From: Desulfobacter hydrogenophilus
Lineage (GTDB): Bacteria > Desulfobacterota > Desulfobacteria > Desulfobacterales > Desulfobacteraceae
DNA length: 64,000 nt
Assembly: GCF_004319545.1 (NCBI RefSeq)
Contig: NZ_CP036313.1
Coordinates: 2,482,501-2,546,500 of the forward strand
Direction of reading: 5' to 3'
Positions 33,926-43,200 of the stretch are shown here, piece after piece. The notes under the pieces are model-generated. The model ran no database searches, had not been told where the DNA came from, and saw nothing but the letters and a program-made list of their open reading frames with translations. Position numbers and translations under genes: made by a program. Numbering within the stretch: the stretch's first letter is position 1; the number at the start of each line of letters is the position of its first letter.

Positions 33926-34814
33926 TCAGGTGTACCTTTCTCCTGCTAAAATTAATTTGTTTCTTTATGTCACGGGCAGACGGGGGGATGGTTACCACGA
34001 GTTGTTTTCCCTCATGGCCCCCTTGACACTTGCCGACCGCCTGGAAATTGTTCGGTCAGGCAATGGCATCAGGGCGGTGTGCAGCCATCCGGATGTACCG
34101 GAAGATGATACGAATTTAGCATGCAGGGCCGCAGCTCTTTTCAAGTCTGCAATGATTGAAAAAAAAGGTGATTGTGTTTTTCATCATCTGACCATCCATA
34201 TTGAAAAAAAAATTCCCGTATGCGGTGGACTTGGTGGAGGTAGTTCCAATGCTGCCTGCGTGCTGCTGGCTTTGAATGAATATAGCCAAACGCCGTTCTC
34301 CAGAGACGAACTGATGCGTTTCGGTTTGGCCCTGGGTGCAGATGTCCCTTTTTTTATTGCCAAGGGGCCGGCGTTTGCCTCTGGTGTAGGTGAAAAACTT
34401 GTTCCCTGTGGGCAAATGCCGCATCTATCGGTGATTGTTGTTAATCCGGGTGTGGCTGCCTCAACAGTAAATGTTTTCAGAAAGTTGGAATTTGGATTGA
34501 CATTCACCCCTTCATATACTATAAAACCGAGTTCGAATGCACTGCCATTCGGAAAGAAACTTGATGGCAGGGAAATTTTGCATAACGATCTTGAAGGACC
34601 GGCATGCAGTTTATACCCTGAGATCGGGGTTGCAAAAAAAGAGATGGCGTTGTTGCTGCAAAGAAATGTGTATATGTCTGGAAGCGGCTCGTCTCTTTTT
34701 GCACTTTATTCGGACCACGATGTGGCCGAAAGGGACTATGAACAGCTTTTGAGGGCGCGGTCGGAAAATATGAAATTTGTTTTTCTTTCCAGAATCGGGT
34801 CTTTGGACGGCTGA
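33906..34814 (+). CDS. ispE: 4-diphosphocytidyl-2-C-methyl-D-erythritol kinase
   Basis: A GHMP kinase of the non-mevalonate isoprenoid pathway that phosphorylates CDP-methylerythritol. Motifs: SPAKINLFLYVTGRRGDGYHEL near the start (substrate site), the glycine-rich ATP loop VCGGLGGGSSNAA and the C-terminal YMSGSGSSLFALY. The start is uncertain: the ATG at 33906 overlaps the previous gene by 20 nt, while a GTG at 33930 just before YLSPAKINLF would give a product nearer to family length. The frame is open to 33858 but that is inside the DUF1844 gene. A tRNA-Gln gene follows 12 bp after the stop. Confidence 0.9.
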   Translation: MWKPRPDQVYLSPAKINLFLYVTGRRGDGYHELFSLMAPLTLADRLEIVRSGNGIRAVCSHPDVPEDDTNLACRAAALFKSAMIEKKGDCVFHHLTIHIEKKIPVCGGLGGGSSNAACVLLALNEYSQTPFSRDELMRFGLALGADVPFFIAKGPAFASGVGEKLVPCGQMPHLSVIVVNPGVAASTVNVFRKLEFGLTFTPSYTIKPSSNALPFGKKLDGREILHNDLEGPACSLYPEIGVAKKEMALLLQRNVYMSGSGSSLFALYSDHDVAERDYEQLLRARSENMKFVFLSRIGSLDG

Positions 34815-34826
34815 TGTAAAAAGTTT

Positions 34827-34901
34827 TGGGGCGTCGTCAAGTGGTAAGACACAGGGTTTTGATCCCTGCATTCAGAGGTTCGAGTCCTCTCGCCCCAGCC
34901 A
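34827..34901 (+). tRNA. tRNA-Gln (anticodon TTG)
   Basis: The acceptor stem TGGGGCG/CGCCCCA, the D-arm with AAGTGGTAAGAC, an anticodon stem ACAGG/CCTGC with loop TTTTGAT (anticodon TTG), and the T-arm AGAGGTTCGAGTCCTCT form a complete cloverleaf. The 3' CCA is encoded (34899-34901). Confidence 0.97.
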
Positions 34902-34946
34902 AAATTTTAAAGGGCCAGGAATGGTTAGAAAACAAAGAGGTTTATT

Positions 34947-35885
34947 ATGAACGGCCTGTCAATTTTTGCCGGAAACTCCAATGCACCCCTTGCAGAAAGA
35001 ATATCAGAATATTTGGCCAAGCCTTTGGGGCGATTGAAAGTCAACCGGTTCAGTGACGGGGAGACCCAGGTTGAGATTCATGAAAATGTGCGTCGGCGGG
35101 AAGTTTATGTCATTCAATCCACGTGTAAGCCTGTAAACGATAATTTGGTTGAACTTCTGCTGCTCGTAGATGCCTTCAGGCGTTCTTCTGCTGCCCGGGT
35201 GACCGCGGTAATCCCCTATTTCGGCTATTCCCGCCAGGATAAGAAGGTTGCTCCCCGGGTGCCCATCAGTGCTAAGGTGGTTGCAGAACTGCTTGAACGA
35301 ACCGGTGTTGACAGGGTCATCACTATGGACCTGCATGCCGGACAGATTCAGGGGTTTTTCAATGTCCCCGTGGATAATCTTTATGCAGCCCCCATTATTA
35401 TTGACGATATAAAAATTCGTTTCAGTGATGATATCATTGTCGTTTCTCCGGATGCAGGCGGGGTGGAGCGTGCCAGGGCTTATGCCAAACGGTTGGATGC
35501 CGGCCTTGCCATCGTTGATAAACGCCGCAGTGCACCCAATCAGGCCAAGGCCATGGCCATCATCGGAGATGTGAAGGGCAAGATCGCCCTGGTCATTGAC
35601 GACATGGTGGACACTGCGGGAACCTTGACCGAGGCCGCTGGCGTTATCAGTGAAAAGGGCGCTAAAGAAGTGCATGCCTATTGTACCCATCCGGTACTGT
35701 CTGGTCCGGCCATTGATAGAATAACACAATCATCTTTGAGCTCCCTTGTTGCAACGGATACCGTCCCCTTGTCGGAAGAGGCCCGTTCCTGTGGCAAGAT
35801 AAAGACGCTTTCCATTGCAAAACTTGTCGGAGAGGCCATTATGCGCAGCTACAGGGGAGATTCTGTAAATTCTTTATTTGTATAA
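34947..35885 (+). CDS. prs: Ribose-phosphate pyrophosphokinase
   Basis: This 312-residue enzyme makes PRPP from ribose 5-phosphate and ATP, feeding nucleotide, histidine and tryptophan synthesis. It has the conserved [12 protein letters not shown], the flexible-loop region [10 protein letters not shown], the metal-binding [11 protein letters not shown] and the PRPP-binding loop [12 protein letters not shown]. An AAGAGG site precedes the ATG. The order ispE, tRNA-Gln, prs, rplY, pth is common in Proteobacteria and relatives. Confidence 0.96.
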   Translation: MNGLSIFAGNSNAPLAERISEYLAKPLGRLKVNRFSDGETQVEIHENVRRREVYVIQSTCKPVNDNLVELLLLVDAFRRSSAARVTAVIPYFGYSRQDKKVAPRVPISAKVVAELLERTGVDRVITMDLHAGQIQGFFNVPVDNLYAAPIIIDDIKIRFSDDIIVVSPDAGGVERARAYAKRLDAGLAIVDKRRSAPNQAKAMAIIGDVKGKIALVIDDMVDTAGTLTEAAGVISEKGAKEVHAYCTHPVLSGPAIDRITQSSLSSLVATDTVPLSEEARSCGKIKTLSIAKLVGEAIMRSYRGDSVNSLFV

Positions 35886-35945
35886 AAAGATATATTTGAT
35901 CAACCAGCCTTTTTGTGTGAAAGGGCGGGTACGAAAGGTTTAAAC

Positions 35946-36587
35946 ATGGAACTTATAGAATTAAGTGTCGCGAAAAGAGAGAGCACCGGCAAAGGCGCTG
36001 CCAGAAGATTACGGGCAGAAAAAGCTATTCCGGGCATTGTATATGGCGCAAAAAATGAGCCTGTAAAGGTGTCGATTGATGTTATCGCCTTTGATAAGGT
36101 GATCCGAGAACACGGTACTACAGGTCTTTTTTTTGATCTAAACATTGAAGGGGAGACCGGCCGAAGTGTTATGCTTAAGGAGATCCAGATGGATCCTTTT
36201 GGCTTGCGCTACCTGCATATTGATTTTCATGAAATTGATATGGATGAAACAGTGTCTATTCTCGTTCCGGTTGAAACTGAGGGAGAGAGCGCCGGCGTGA
36301 AGGAAGGCGGTATCCTTCAGATTATCCGTCGTGATCTCGAAGTGATTTGCAAGCCTAAAGATACCCCCGAAAGTGTTAAACTCGATATTTCAGCATTGGA
36401 GATTGGGGATGCCATTCATGTGGCAGATATTGATTTGGGTTCCGAAATCGAGATTCCTTTTGATACCAATTTTACCGTAATCACCATAGTTCCGCCTGAG
36501 AGTGGTTCAGATGAAGACGAAATTGAAGAAGAAGATGAAATCGGTGAAGTTGCTGAAGAAGCCGAAGCCGAAGCTGCTGCTGAATAG
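35946..36587 (+). CDS. rplY: 50S ribosomal protein L25 (Ctc family)
   Basis: A 213-residue L25 of the two-domain TL5/Ctc type, which binds 5S rRNA. The N-terminal domain starts ELSVAKRESTGKGAARRLRAEKAIPGIVYG; the C-terminal domain contains GVKEGGILQIIRRDLEVICKP. The last 30 residues are nearly all Glu, Asp and Ala, a common tail in this family. The start is placed at 35946; the frame is open to 35913 without a site. pth follows after 80 bp. Confidence 0.94.
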   Translation: MELIELSVAKRESTGKGAARRLRAEKAIPGIVYGAKNEPVKVSIDVIAFDKVIREHGTTGLFFDLNIEGETGRSVMLKEIQMDPFGLRYLHIDFHEIDMDETVSILVPVETEGESAGVKEGGILQIIRRDLEVICKPKDTPESVKLDISALEIGDAIHVADIDLGSEIEIPFDTNFTVITIVPPESGSDEDEIEEEDEIGEVAEEAEAEAAAE

Positions 36588-36667
36588 ATACAACGTTGTT
36601 TCTACGTTGCTGTTTTATTCTTTTTTATTTTAAGGCATTTTCTAATTTTAGATTGTTCGTATAAGTC

Positions 36668-37246
36668 ATGGCTGACGCAAAACGATTATTAGCGGGTCTG
36701 GGAAATCCTGGAGAACAGTATTCCCGGACCCGTCATAATATTGGCTTTGATGTCGTTGATGCCTTGGCGGCTCGGGCCGGGTGCCGTGTGAATAAGGAAA
36801 AGTTTAATGCAGCTTACACCGGCACACGTATGGGGCTTCAGGATATCCTTCTGGTCAAGCCCCTTTCGTATATGAACAGAAGCGGTATTCCCATCCAGAA
36901 ACTGGCAGCCTATTTTAAAATCGATATGGCAGATATCATTGTGGTCCATGACGATCTGGACCTTGCCTTTGGACAGATAAAGGTTGTGCAGGGCAGGGGA
37001 CATGGTGGCCATAACGGCATTCGCTCAATTATTGATGCCTTTGGTCAAAAGGCATGTGTTCGAGTTCGGGTGGGTATCGGCCGACCAGGAAGTGATCGGT
37101 CTGTGACCGGACATGTCCTGGGTAAATATACCCCGGATCAGCAGGCCTGTCTCGATCAGGTTATTGATGACGCCTGTAACGCCTGCCTCTCTATTCTGGA
37201 AAACGGGGTGGTCAAAGCAATGAATCTCGTTAATTCCTCCCGATAA
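36668..37246 (+). CDS. pth: Peptidyl-tRNA hydrolase
   Basis: The 192-residue enzyme recycles tRNA from prematurely released peptidyl-tRNA. Signatures: AGLGNPGEQYSRTRHNIGF with the catalytic His, VKPLSYMNRSG, VVHDDLDLAFG and GHGGHNGIRSI. The gene ends 46 bp before a dispersed repeat, copy B. Confidence 0.95.
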   Translation: MADAKRLLAGLGNPGEQYSRTRHNIGFDVVDALAARAGCRVNKEKFNAAYTGTRMGLQDILLVKPLSYMNRSGIPIQKLAAYFKIDMADIIVVHDDLDLAFGQIKVVQGRGHGGHNGIRSIIDAFGQKACVRVRVGIGRPGSDRSVTGHVLGKYTPDQQACLDQVIDDACNACLSILENGVVKAMNLVNSSR

Positions 37247-37291
37247 CAAATCTTTCCGCATCCTCGCCTGATCATCATTGGTTTTTGTGTA

Positions 37292-37458
37292 TTAAGGACC
37301 GCAGATTAAATAACTTGAACGAAATAGTTTGCCTTTTGGCCTATCTACTTCGTTGCATCAAAGGCCCAATAGGCCTGCTATTCAACCTTTAATGCGCCTT
37401 GTAGGTGAACCAAAATCCGGTGTTATTTCTGCCCAATTTATTTAATCTGCAGTCCTAA
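37292..37458. repeat. Dispersed TIR repeat, copy B
   Basis: This roughly 167-bp non-coding element has ends TTAAGGACCGCAGATTAAAT and ATTTAATCTGCAGTCCTAA, imperfect inverted repeats of each other. Read on the minus strand it is clearly similar over its full length to copy C at 59153-59319, including GGCGCATTAAAGGTT and TTTGATGCAACGAAGT. It lies downstream of pth and holds no gene. Confidence 0.85.
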
Positions 37459-37704
37459 CCCATGTCGACCTATAGATATTGGCGAATTCGTGAGCTACGG
37501 TATTGCTATAAAATTTGAGAATGGTATTCAGGAAATTTTCTCCAATTTTTTTAAATGATCCCCCTCTTGGAAGGACTGTCTTTTTTGCAACGGATAGTTC
37601 CGAGTTCGTTTTAAAAAAAATAATAAATTGACAATATTGTTTAGATGTGGTTTTCTATCTGAGAATGGATAACGTGTATCTTTAAAATAATAAGGTAGGC
37701 ATAA

Positions 37705-38241
37705 ATGGCAAAACAATCTGGGACAACCAAGGCTAAAGAAAATAGCAAGTCAACCAAAACAGCGTTTTTAAAGGGCGATATGGCGGTCTATCCTGCACAC
37801 GGTGTCGGCTGTATTGAATCCATCGAAAGCCAGGAGATAAATGGGGATACCATGAATTTCTACATGATGAAAATTGTGGAAAACGGTATGACAATCATGA
37901 TCCCTACATCCAATGTTGAATCCGTGGGTTTGCGGGAAGTAATTCCTGAGACTGAAGTGCCCCAGGTCTACGAGGTTATGCAGAAAAAAGCCCAAGCCAG
38001 TGACAACCAGACCTGGAATCGTCGTTACAGAGAGTATATGGATAAGATTAAAACCGGTTCCATCTATGATGTGGCCGAGGTGTTCAGGGACCTTTTTCAG
38101 CTTAAGCTTGAAAAAGACCTTAGTTTTGGCGAAAGAAAACTTCTTGATACCGCTCAGAATCTCCTGGTCCAGGAGCTCTCCATGGCCAAAGATGTTGATG
38201 AAGCACACATGATCCAAGAGATTGAAAATCTGTTCAACTAA
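37705..38241 (+). CDS. carD: CarD-family transcription regulator
   Basis: A 178-residue protein with a CarD/TRCF RNA-polymerase-interacting N-terminal domain (FLKGDMAVYPAHGVGCIESIE near residue 21) and an all-helical C-terminal half (RYREYMDKIKTGSIYDVAEVFRDL, FGERKLLDTAQNLLVQELS). CarD proteins stabilise open promoter complexes, especially at rRNA promoters. The N-terminus has an extra Lys/Ser/Thr-rich tail of 20 residues. A TTGACA box at about 37627 may be part of its promoter. A terminator follows. Confidence 0.92.
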   Translation: MAKQSGTTKAKENSKSTKTAFLKGDMAVYPAHGVGCIESIESQEINGDTMNFYMMKIVENGMTIMIPTSNVESVGLREVIPETEVPQVYEVMQKKAQASDNQTWNRRYREYMDKIKTGSIYDVAEVFRDLFQLKLEKDLSFGERKLLDTAQNLLVQELSMAKDVDEAHMIQEIENLFN

Positions 38242-38268
38242 AGACCTTAATTCTGATAACACGAATAT

Positions 38269-38307
38269 ACCGGCAGATATTACCCCCTGCCGGTTTTGTA
38301 TTTTTCC
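38269..38307 (+). terminator. Rho-independent terminator of carD
   Basis: ACCGGCAG (38269-38276) pairs with CTGCCGGT (38287-38294) and is followed by TTTGTATTTTT. It ends right at the proposed rluD start codon. Confidence 0.8.
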
Positions 38308-39243
38308 ATGCACATAAAGATAGAAATTCCACCCAAACTGGCTGGCCTCAGACTTGATCAGGCAGTTGTCGTTTTCCAATCCCAAATATCCCGTTCCAGG
38401 GTTGCAAGCCTGATCTCCCAGGGTTTGATTCTTGTGAACCATGGGTGTAAACGACCCGGTTATAAAGTCAAGCCAAAAGACTTGGTTGAGGGGGATGTCC
38501 CTTTACCAGATCAACAGGATAAGAAAACCCTTCTCCCTGAACCCATCCCTTTGAATATCCTTTACGAGGATGACTACATTCTTATGCTTGATAAGCCTGC
38601 AGGCCTTGTGGTGCATCCTGGGGCCGGGAATGCTTCCGGTACCTTGGTCAACGCCTTGATTGCTCACCATTCGGTTTTCGGCGAACAAGGCTGGGACAAG
38701 GAACGCCCAGGTATTGTTCACCGCCTGGACAAAGACACTTCCGGGCTGATGGTCATTGCAAAAAATTTGAAATCCCTTGAATTTCTTCAAAAAGAGTTTA
38801 AGCAAAGGCGGGTGGAAAAGCATTACCTGGCCCTGGCCCGGGGAGAAAATATTCCGGATGCAGGGGTGATTGAGCGTCCCATTGGCCGGCACCCTCGTCA
38901 TCGTAAACGCATGGCCATCCTGGATGAGAATGGCAGATATGCAAAAACCCGGTTCCGCGTAATAAATCGTTTCAGTTCAGGGTGTCTTATGGATATCCGG
39001 CTTTATACCGGCAGAACCCACCAGATTCGCGTCCATTTTTATGACCAGGGCATGCCTCTTTTCGGCGATTGTATTTACCAGGAGCGACGATTCCGGAAAA
39101 AAGACCCTATGGCGACGCGTTTGATGCTTCACTCCCGGACCTTGTCTTTTCGTCATCCCTATTCAGGTGTACGCCTGTCTTTTGAAGCCTCCATGCCTGA
39201 AGATTTTAAAACCACGTTGCTGCATTTATCCGATGCATCCTAA
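38308..39243 (+). CDS. rluD: RluD-type 23S rRNA pseudouridine synthase
   Basis: A 311-residue protein with an N-terminal S4 RNA-binding domain (GLRLDQAVVVFQSQISRSRVASLISQGLILVNH) and the RluA-family catalytic domain: VVHPGAGN, then the catalytic Asp in PGIVHRLDKDTSGLMVIAK (HRLDxxTSG), and later RTHQIRVHF. It probably modifies the helix 69 uridines of 23S rRNA. The ATG at 38308 comes directly after the U-run of the carD terminator and has no ribosome binding site, so the gene may be read from a downstream promoter or translated poorly from this start; an upstream TTG at 38296 is inside the terminator. Confidence 0.9.
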   Translation: MHIKIEIPPKLAGLRLDQAVVVFQSQISRSRVASLISQGLILVNHGCKRPGYKVKPKDLVEGDVPLPDQQDKKTLLPEPIPLNILYEDDYILMLDKPAGLVVHPGAGNASGTLVNALIAHHSVFGEQGWDKERPGIVHRLDKDTSGLMVIAKNLKSLEFLQKEFKQRRVEKHYLALARGENIPDAGVIERPIGRHPRHRKRMAILDENGRYAKTRFRVINRFSSGCLMDIRLYTGRTHQIRVHFYDQGMPLFGDCIYQERRFRKKDPMATRLMLHSRTLSFRHPYSGVRLSFEASMPEDFKTTLLHLSDAS

Positions 39244-39356
39244 TAACGGTCATGGCCGACCTGGTCTATCGACACTTAAAGATCAACCCACAGTAAAGCA
39301 TGATAGTAATTCGATAATTTATTGAACCCATCATTAAAAAAATTAAGGAAAAAACT

Positions 39357-39788
39357 ATGAGCCGGACAAGAATGCATTCTGCCGAGCATCTCTTAAATCA
39401 AACCATGGTTCGTCTTCATAACTGTGGTCGATGTTTTTCTGCTCATATCAACAGCAAAAAATCTAAATGCGATTATCATTTTCAAAGGGCTCTGACCACC
39501 GAAGAGCTTAACGTGATTGAAGCCAAAGTCAACGAGATCATTGAGGCGGATTATCCTGTAATCACTGAGTATCTGGACCGTGATGAAGCCCGAATAAAGT
39601 TCAACCTGGACCGGGTCCCTAGGGGTGAAGACAATGGCCAATTTAGGATTGTGCACATGGGTGACTATGACGCCTGTCCCTGTATCGGCGAACATGTATC
39701 ATCCACAAAAAAGATTGGAAAGTTCAGAATCACGACAGCAGGTTTTGAAAATCAAGTGCTTAGAATTCGGTTTAAGCTTTTATCATAG
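39357..39788 (+). CDS. AlaX-type alanyl-tRNA editing domain protein
   Basis: This 143-residue stand-alone protein matches the second additional (SAD) domain of alanyl- and threonyl-tRNA synthetases. The zinc and catalytic ligands are HSAEHLL (HxxxH, residues 7-11) and CPCIGEH (CxxxH, near 104-108). Proteins of this kind remove wrongly attached Ser, Gly or another amino acid from tRNA. It is shorter than AlaX-S proteins with a full N-terminal domain, but its motifs are complete. An AAGGAA site precedes the ATG. Which tRNA it edits is not shown by the sequence. Confidence 0.85.
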   Translation: MSRTRMHSAEHLLNQTMVRLHNCGRCFSAHINSKKSKCDYHFQRALTTEELNVIEAKVNEIIEADYPVITEYLDRDEARIKFNLDRVPRGEDNGQFRIVHMGDYDACPCIGEHVSSTKKIGKFRITTAGFENQVLRIRFKLLS

Positions 39789-40251
39789 ATTTTCCTCCTT
39801 TGATGAACATCATCAAGAATGTAACGCGTTTTTGTCTGTCTGGCTGACACTTGATAAATATTTAATCTGCGGTCCTAAGCGTGGTCCTATAAATGAAGCC
39901 CAATACCTTAAATCGGATAAATACGATCGAAAGCCCCCACTAATGGTCGGCATCCTAATTTATATTCCTGCAAGTTTTGTGAGTTGGGTTGTGGACGAGA
40001 TTTATCATCTTTACAGGAATATTGACTGCCGATGGTAAAAAAGTTCGAACTGGATGCTGGAGAGTAAATCAGGCTTTTTCCCATTTTTTAAGGGAGAACT
40101 TTTTGCGCAAAAGGCATATACCATGATATATGTGATAACTAACGTTTTGTAAAAGTATATACATTGGGATCAGCCCATGGCTTTTTATGAGCGAAACTAA
40201 AAATTATATCCGGTACCGGAACTAAAAGAAATCGCTGTTTTGGGAGACGTG
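39789..40251. other. Intergenic region with a solo end of the dispersed repeat (copy D)
   Basis: The region has no convincing gene. At 39861-39879 it carries TTTAATCTGCGGTCCTAAG, identical to the right end of the dispersed repeat, without the rest of the element. The remainder is A+T-rich and should contain the promoter of the following DUF748 gene. Confidence 0.6.
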
Positions 40252-43200
40252 ATGAAAAAATATTTTACGGTAAAAATAGTGGCCTTAAGTGCCGGCATTC
40301 TGTATGCCCTTTATCTGCTTTTGACAGGACTTGTAGCGCCCTGGGCCGGAAAACGAATTGCTGTAAATTCCCTGACCGAAACCCTTGGAAGGCAGACTCG
40401 CATTGAATCCATAACTTTTAATCCGTTCACCCTGGAAGCACGGGTTAAAAAAGTTGCCATTGAAAGTAAAATTAATGGGGAGAGTTTGGCCTCAGTTCAG
40501 GAAGTTTATCTTAACCTGTCCACAGCCTCCCTGCTTCATCTGGCCCCGGTGATTTCGGATATTCAGGTGACAGCGCCTAAATTTTTCCTTCATTTGAATA
40601 AGGACAATACCTTAAACATTTCAGACCTGCTTGAAGACAAAAAGGGAGCCGCCGCATCGGAGTCGGAAATCGCCGAAGATGAGCCCAACGCTTTGTTTGA
40701 ATTCAAGGCGTCTAATGTAAAAATTGAGGACGCGGCCCTGGTTTTCACGGATCATATCCGTTCCGTCACCCATTCAGTGGCGCAGTTAAATTTTGATATT
40801 CCCCTTGTCAGCACCATGGAAAAGGATCTGACTACACCTATCAAAGCAGTTCTGAACTGTTTGGTGGATAAGGCCCGGCTGGATATCAATGTAACGGGTG
40901 TCCCCTTTGATGCCACCAGAAAAATGTCGTTTTCACTTAATATGCTGCCTTTGGATCTAAACTATTTTTCCCCCTATATTGATTTGCCTGCGCCTTATAA
41001 AATAAAATCCGCAGGTAATCTTATCGTATCCGTTTCAGGCGAATATGAGATCCCGGCGGGAAAAACTGTTGAAGGGCAAAAACTTGCCGTCAACCTGAAG
41101 ACGTTAGTGAAAGAGTTCGATCTGGACAATGTGGCCGGTGGTGATTTGTTTGCCTGCCCTCAGTTGGAGCTGGATGCCTCATCCCAGAACGTATTTGATA
41201 TGAATTTTCTGGTGGATAAGGTGTTGCTTGACCAGGCCTCACTGTTTGTTGAACGCAATGCCCAAGGCGGCATCAATCTGCTTCCTGTAGGGCCGGGGGC
41301 GAAAGTGGCGCAACCCCAGGAAGTGTCCACACGGATGCCGGAGGTGTCAAACTCTGGTGCCCAGGCAGGTGTCGTCCCTGAACCGGTTTTCCAGGTCGAT
41401 ACGGATGCCGCTGAAAAAGAAACTGCTCCGGCTGATATGGCCCTGTCTGTTTCTGGTGATACGTCCCAAGCCAATGCCGAAAAAGCGCAGACTGTTCAGG
41501 ATCAGGCGGTCCCGGTGCAAGAAAATAAAGAGCCTGTAAAACCGGTAATCGAACTATCCCTGCCTTTTACTGTGAAAATCAATCAGGCAGCCGTGAAAAA
41601 TATGCATGTCCGCTTCAGTGATAAGATGGTATCACCGCAGGTGGTCAAAGAAATCTCCAGTCTGGATTTTACCCTCACTGACACTAAAGTCGGTTCCAAG
41701 GCCGCAGGAAAATATGACCTTCATATTCTGACCGGCAATGACGAAGAGATAAAAACGGCCGGGAATTTTCATGTTCAAAATGATCTGGATGCCGACGGTA
41801 CTGTTTCCGTTAACGGTATTAACCTTAATAATTTTCGTTCCTATCTGGCACCCTATCTTGGCGATAATGTCACCCTTGAAAATGTTGCTGCAGATCTGAA
41901 CTTCAAGGTGGGATTGTCCCAGGCGGGTTTAGGCGTCGAGGTCTCCGACGGCCAGGTGACCCTGGATAAGTTCAGTTTGACGGAGCAGGGCAAAAAAAAG
42001 CCCGTGGTGCAGTTCGATCAACTGGCATTATCCCAGATTTCCTGCAACCTTTTAAAACAGGAGGCAGGGGTGGGCCTTGTGAGACTCCATAAGGCCCAGG
42101 TTGAGGTTAACCGGGATAAAAAAGGCCGGATGGACCTGTTTGTTGCCATTGAACAGGCCCTAAAAACAGGGGAAAATTCTGGGACAAAGGCTATAACAAC
42201 AGTCAAACCTGTAGAGGCAAAACAGGCCGCAACGAAACAGGATGAGCTGAACGCGTCCGCACCTGCCTGGATTGCGACAATACATAAAACGGTTTTAGAC
42301 CAGTGCCGGGTGCAGTTCATTGACCAAGCCAAAAATGAGCCGGTGAACGTGGTTATGAAAGACATTGGTGTTACGGTTGAAAATATTTCCACAAAAAAAG
42401 GGGAAAAATCAACCTTCAAGGCTTCCATGACCAATAAGGATAAGGGAAAAATTAACCTTGACGGAAGTTTTGATATTTCAGGGCCTGCGGCAATCGTGAA
42501 CATTGACCTCAACTTGATTGACGTGAATACGGCAGAGCCTTATTTTACTGATTTTTTAAAAATTTCAATATCCGAGGGATATCTTAACACTAAGGGGACC
42601 GTGGTTGTGGCCCCGGCCAAAAAGAAAAGTGATCCGCCAACGATAACATACAAGGGCCAGGTTTCCCTTAACAATTTTTTGTCTAAAAACAAGGTGGACG
42701 ACACCGATTTCTTTTCATGCAAATCGCTGTATGCCACGGGCATGGATATTTCCATAAACCCCATGGCGATATTGGTTAAGAATATTGCGCTGACCGATTT
42801 TTACCAGCGGGCCATACTGAATAAAAACGCCCAGCTCAATTACAAAGAGATCATGGTGGAACAACCCGCAGACAAGGCTGCGGAAAAAGATAAAACCAAA
42901 ATTAAAGCGGCGTCGGGCAAGGGTGGCAGTGACATGCCCGATATCCGCATCGACGCCATTACGTTGCAAGGCGGTCATATCAATTTTAGCGACTACTTTA
43001 CCAAACCTAATTTTACCGCCAACATGACTGAGATTGCCGGGAGCCTCACAGGCCTGTCCTCCAAGGGCAGAGAGCCTGCCCAGCTTGTGCTTAAAGGTAT
43101 ACATGGCGGGTATGCCCCTTTGGATATTACTGGCCAGGTAGATCCTTTCAAGGATAATCGTTTTATTGATCTGACTATCTCCTTTAAAAATATTGAGCTG

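Noticed and set aside
39625..40038. 137-codon frame overlapping the AlaX-like gene
   Set aside because: Its first part is out of frame with the well-supported editing protein, and the rest has no start or domain.
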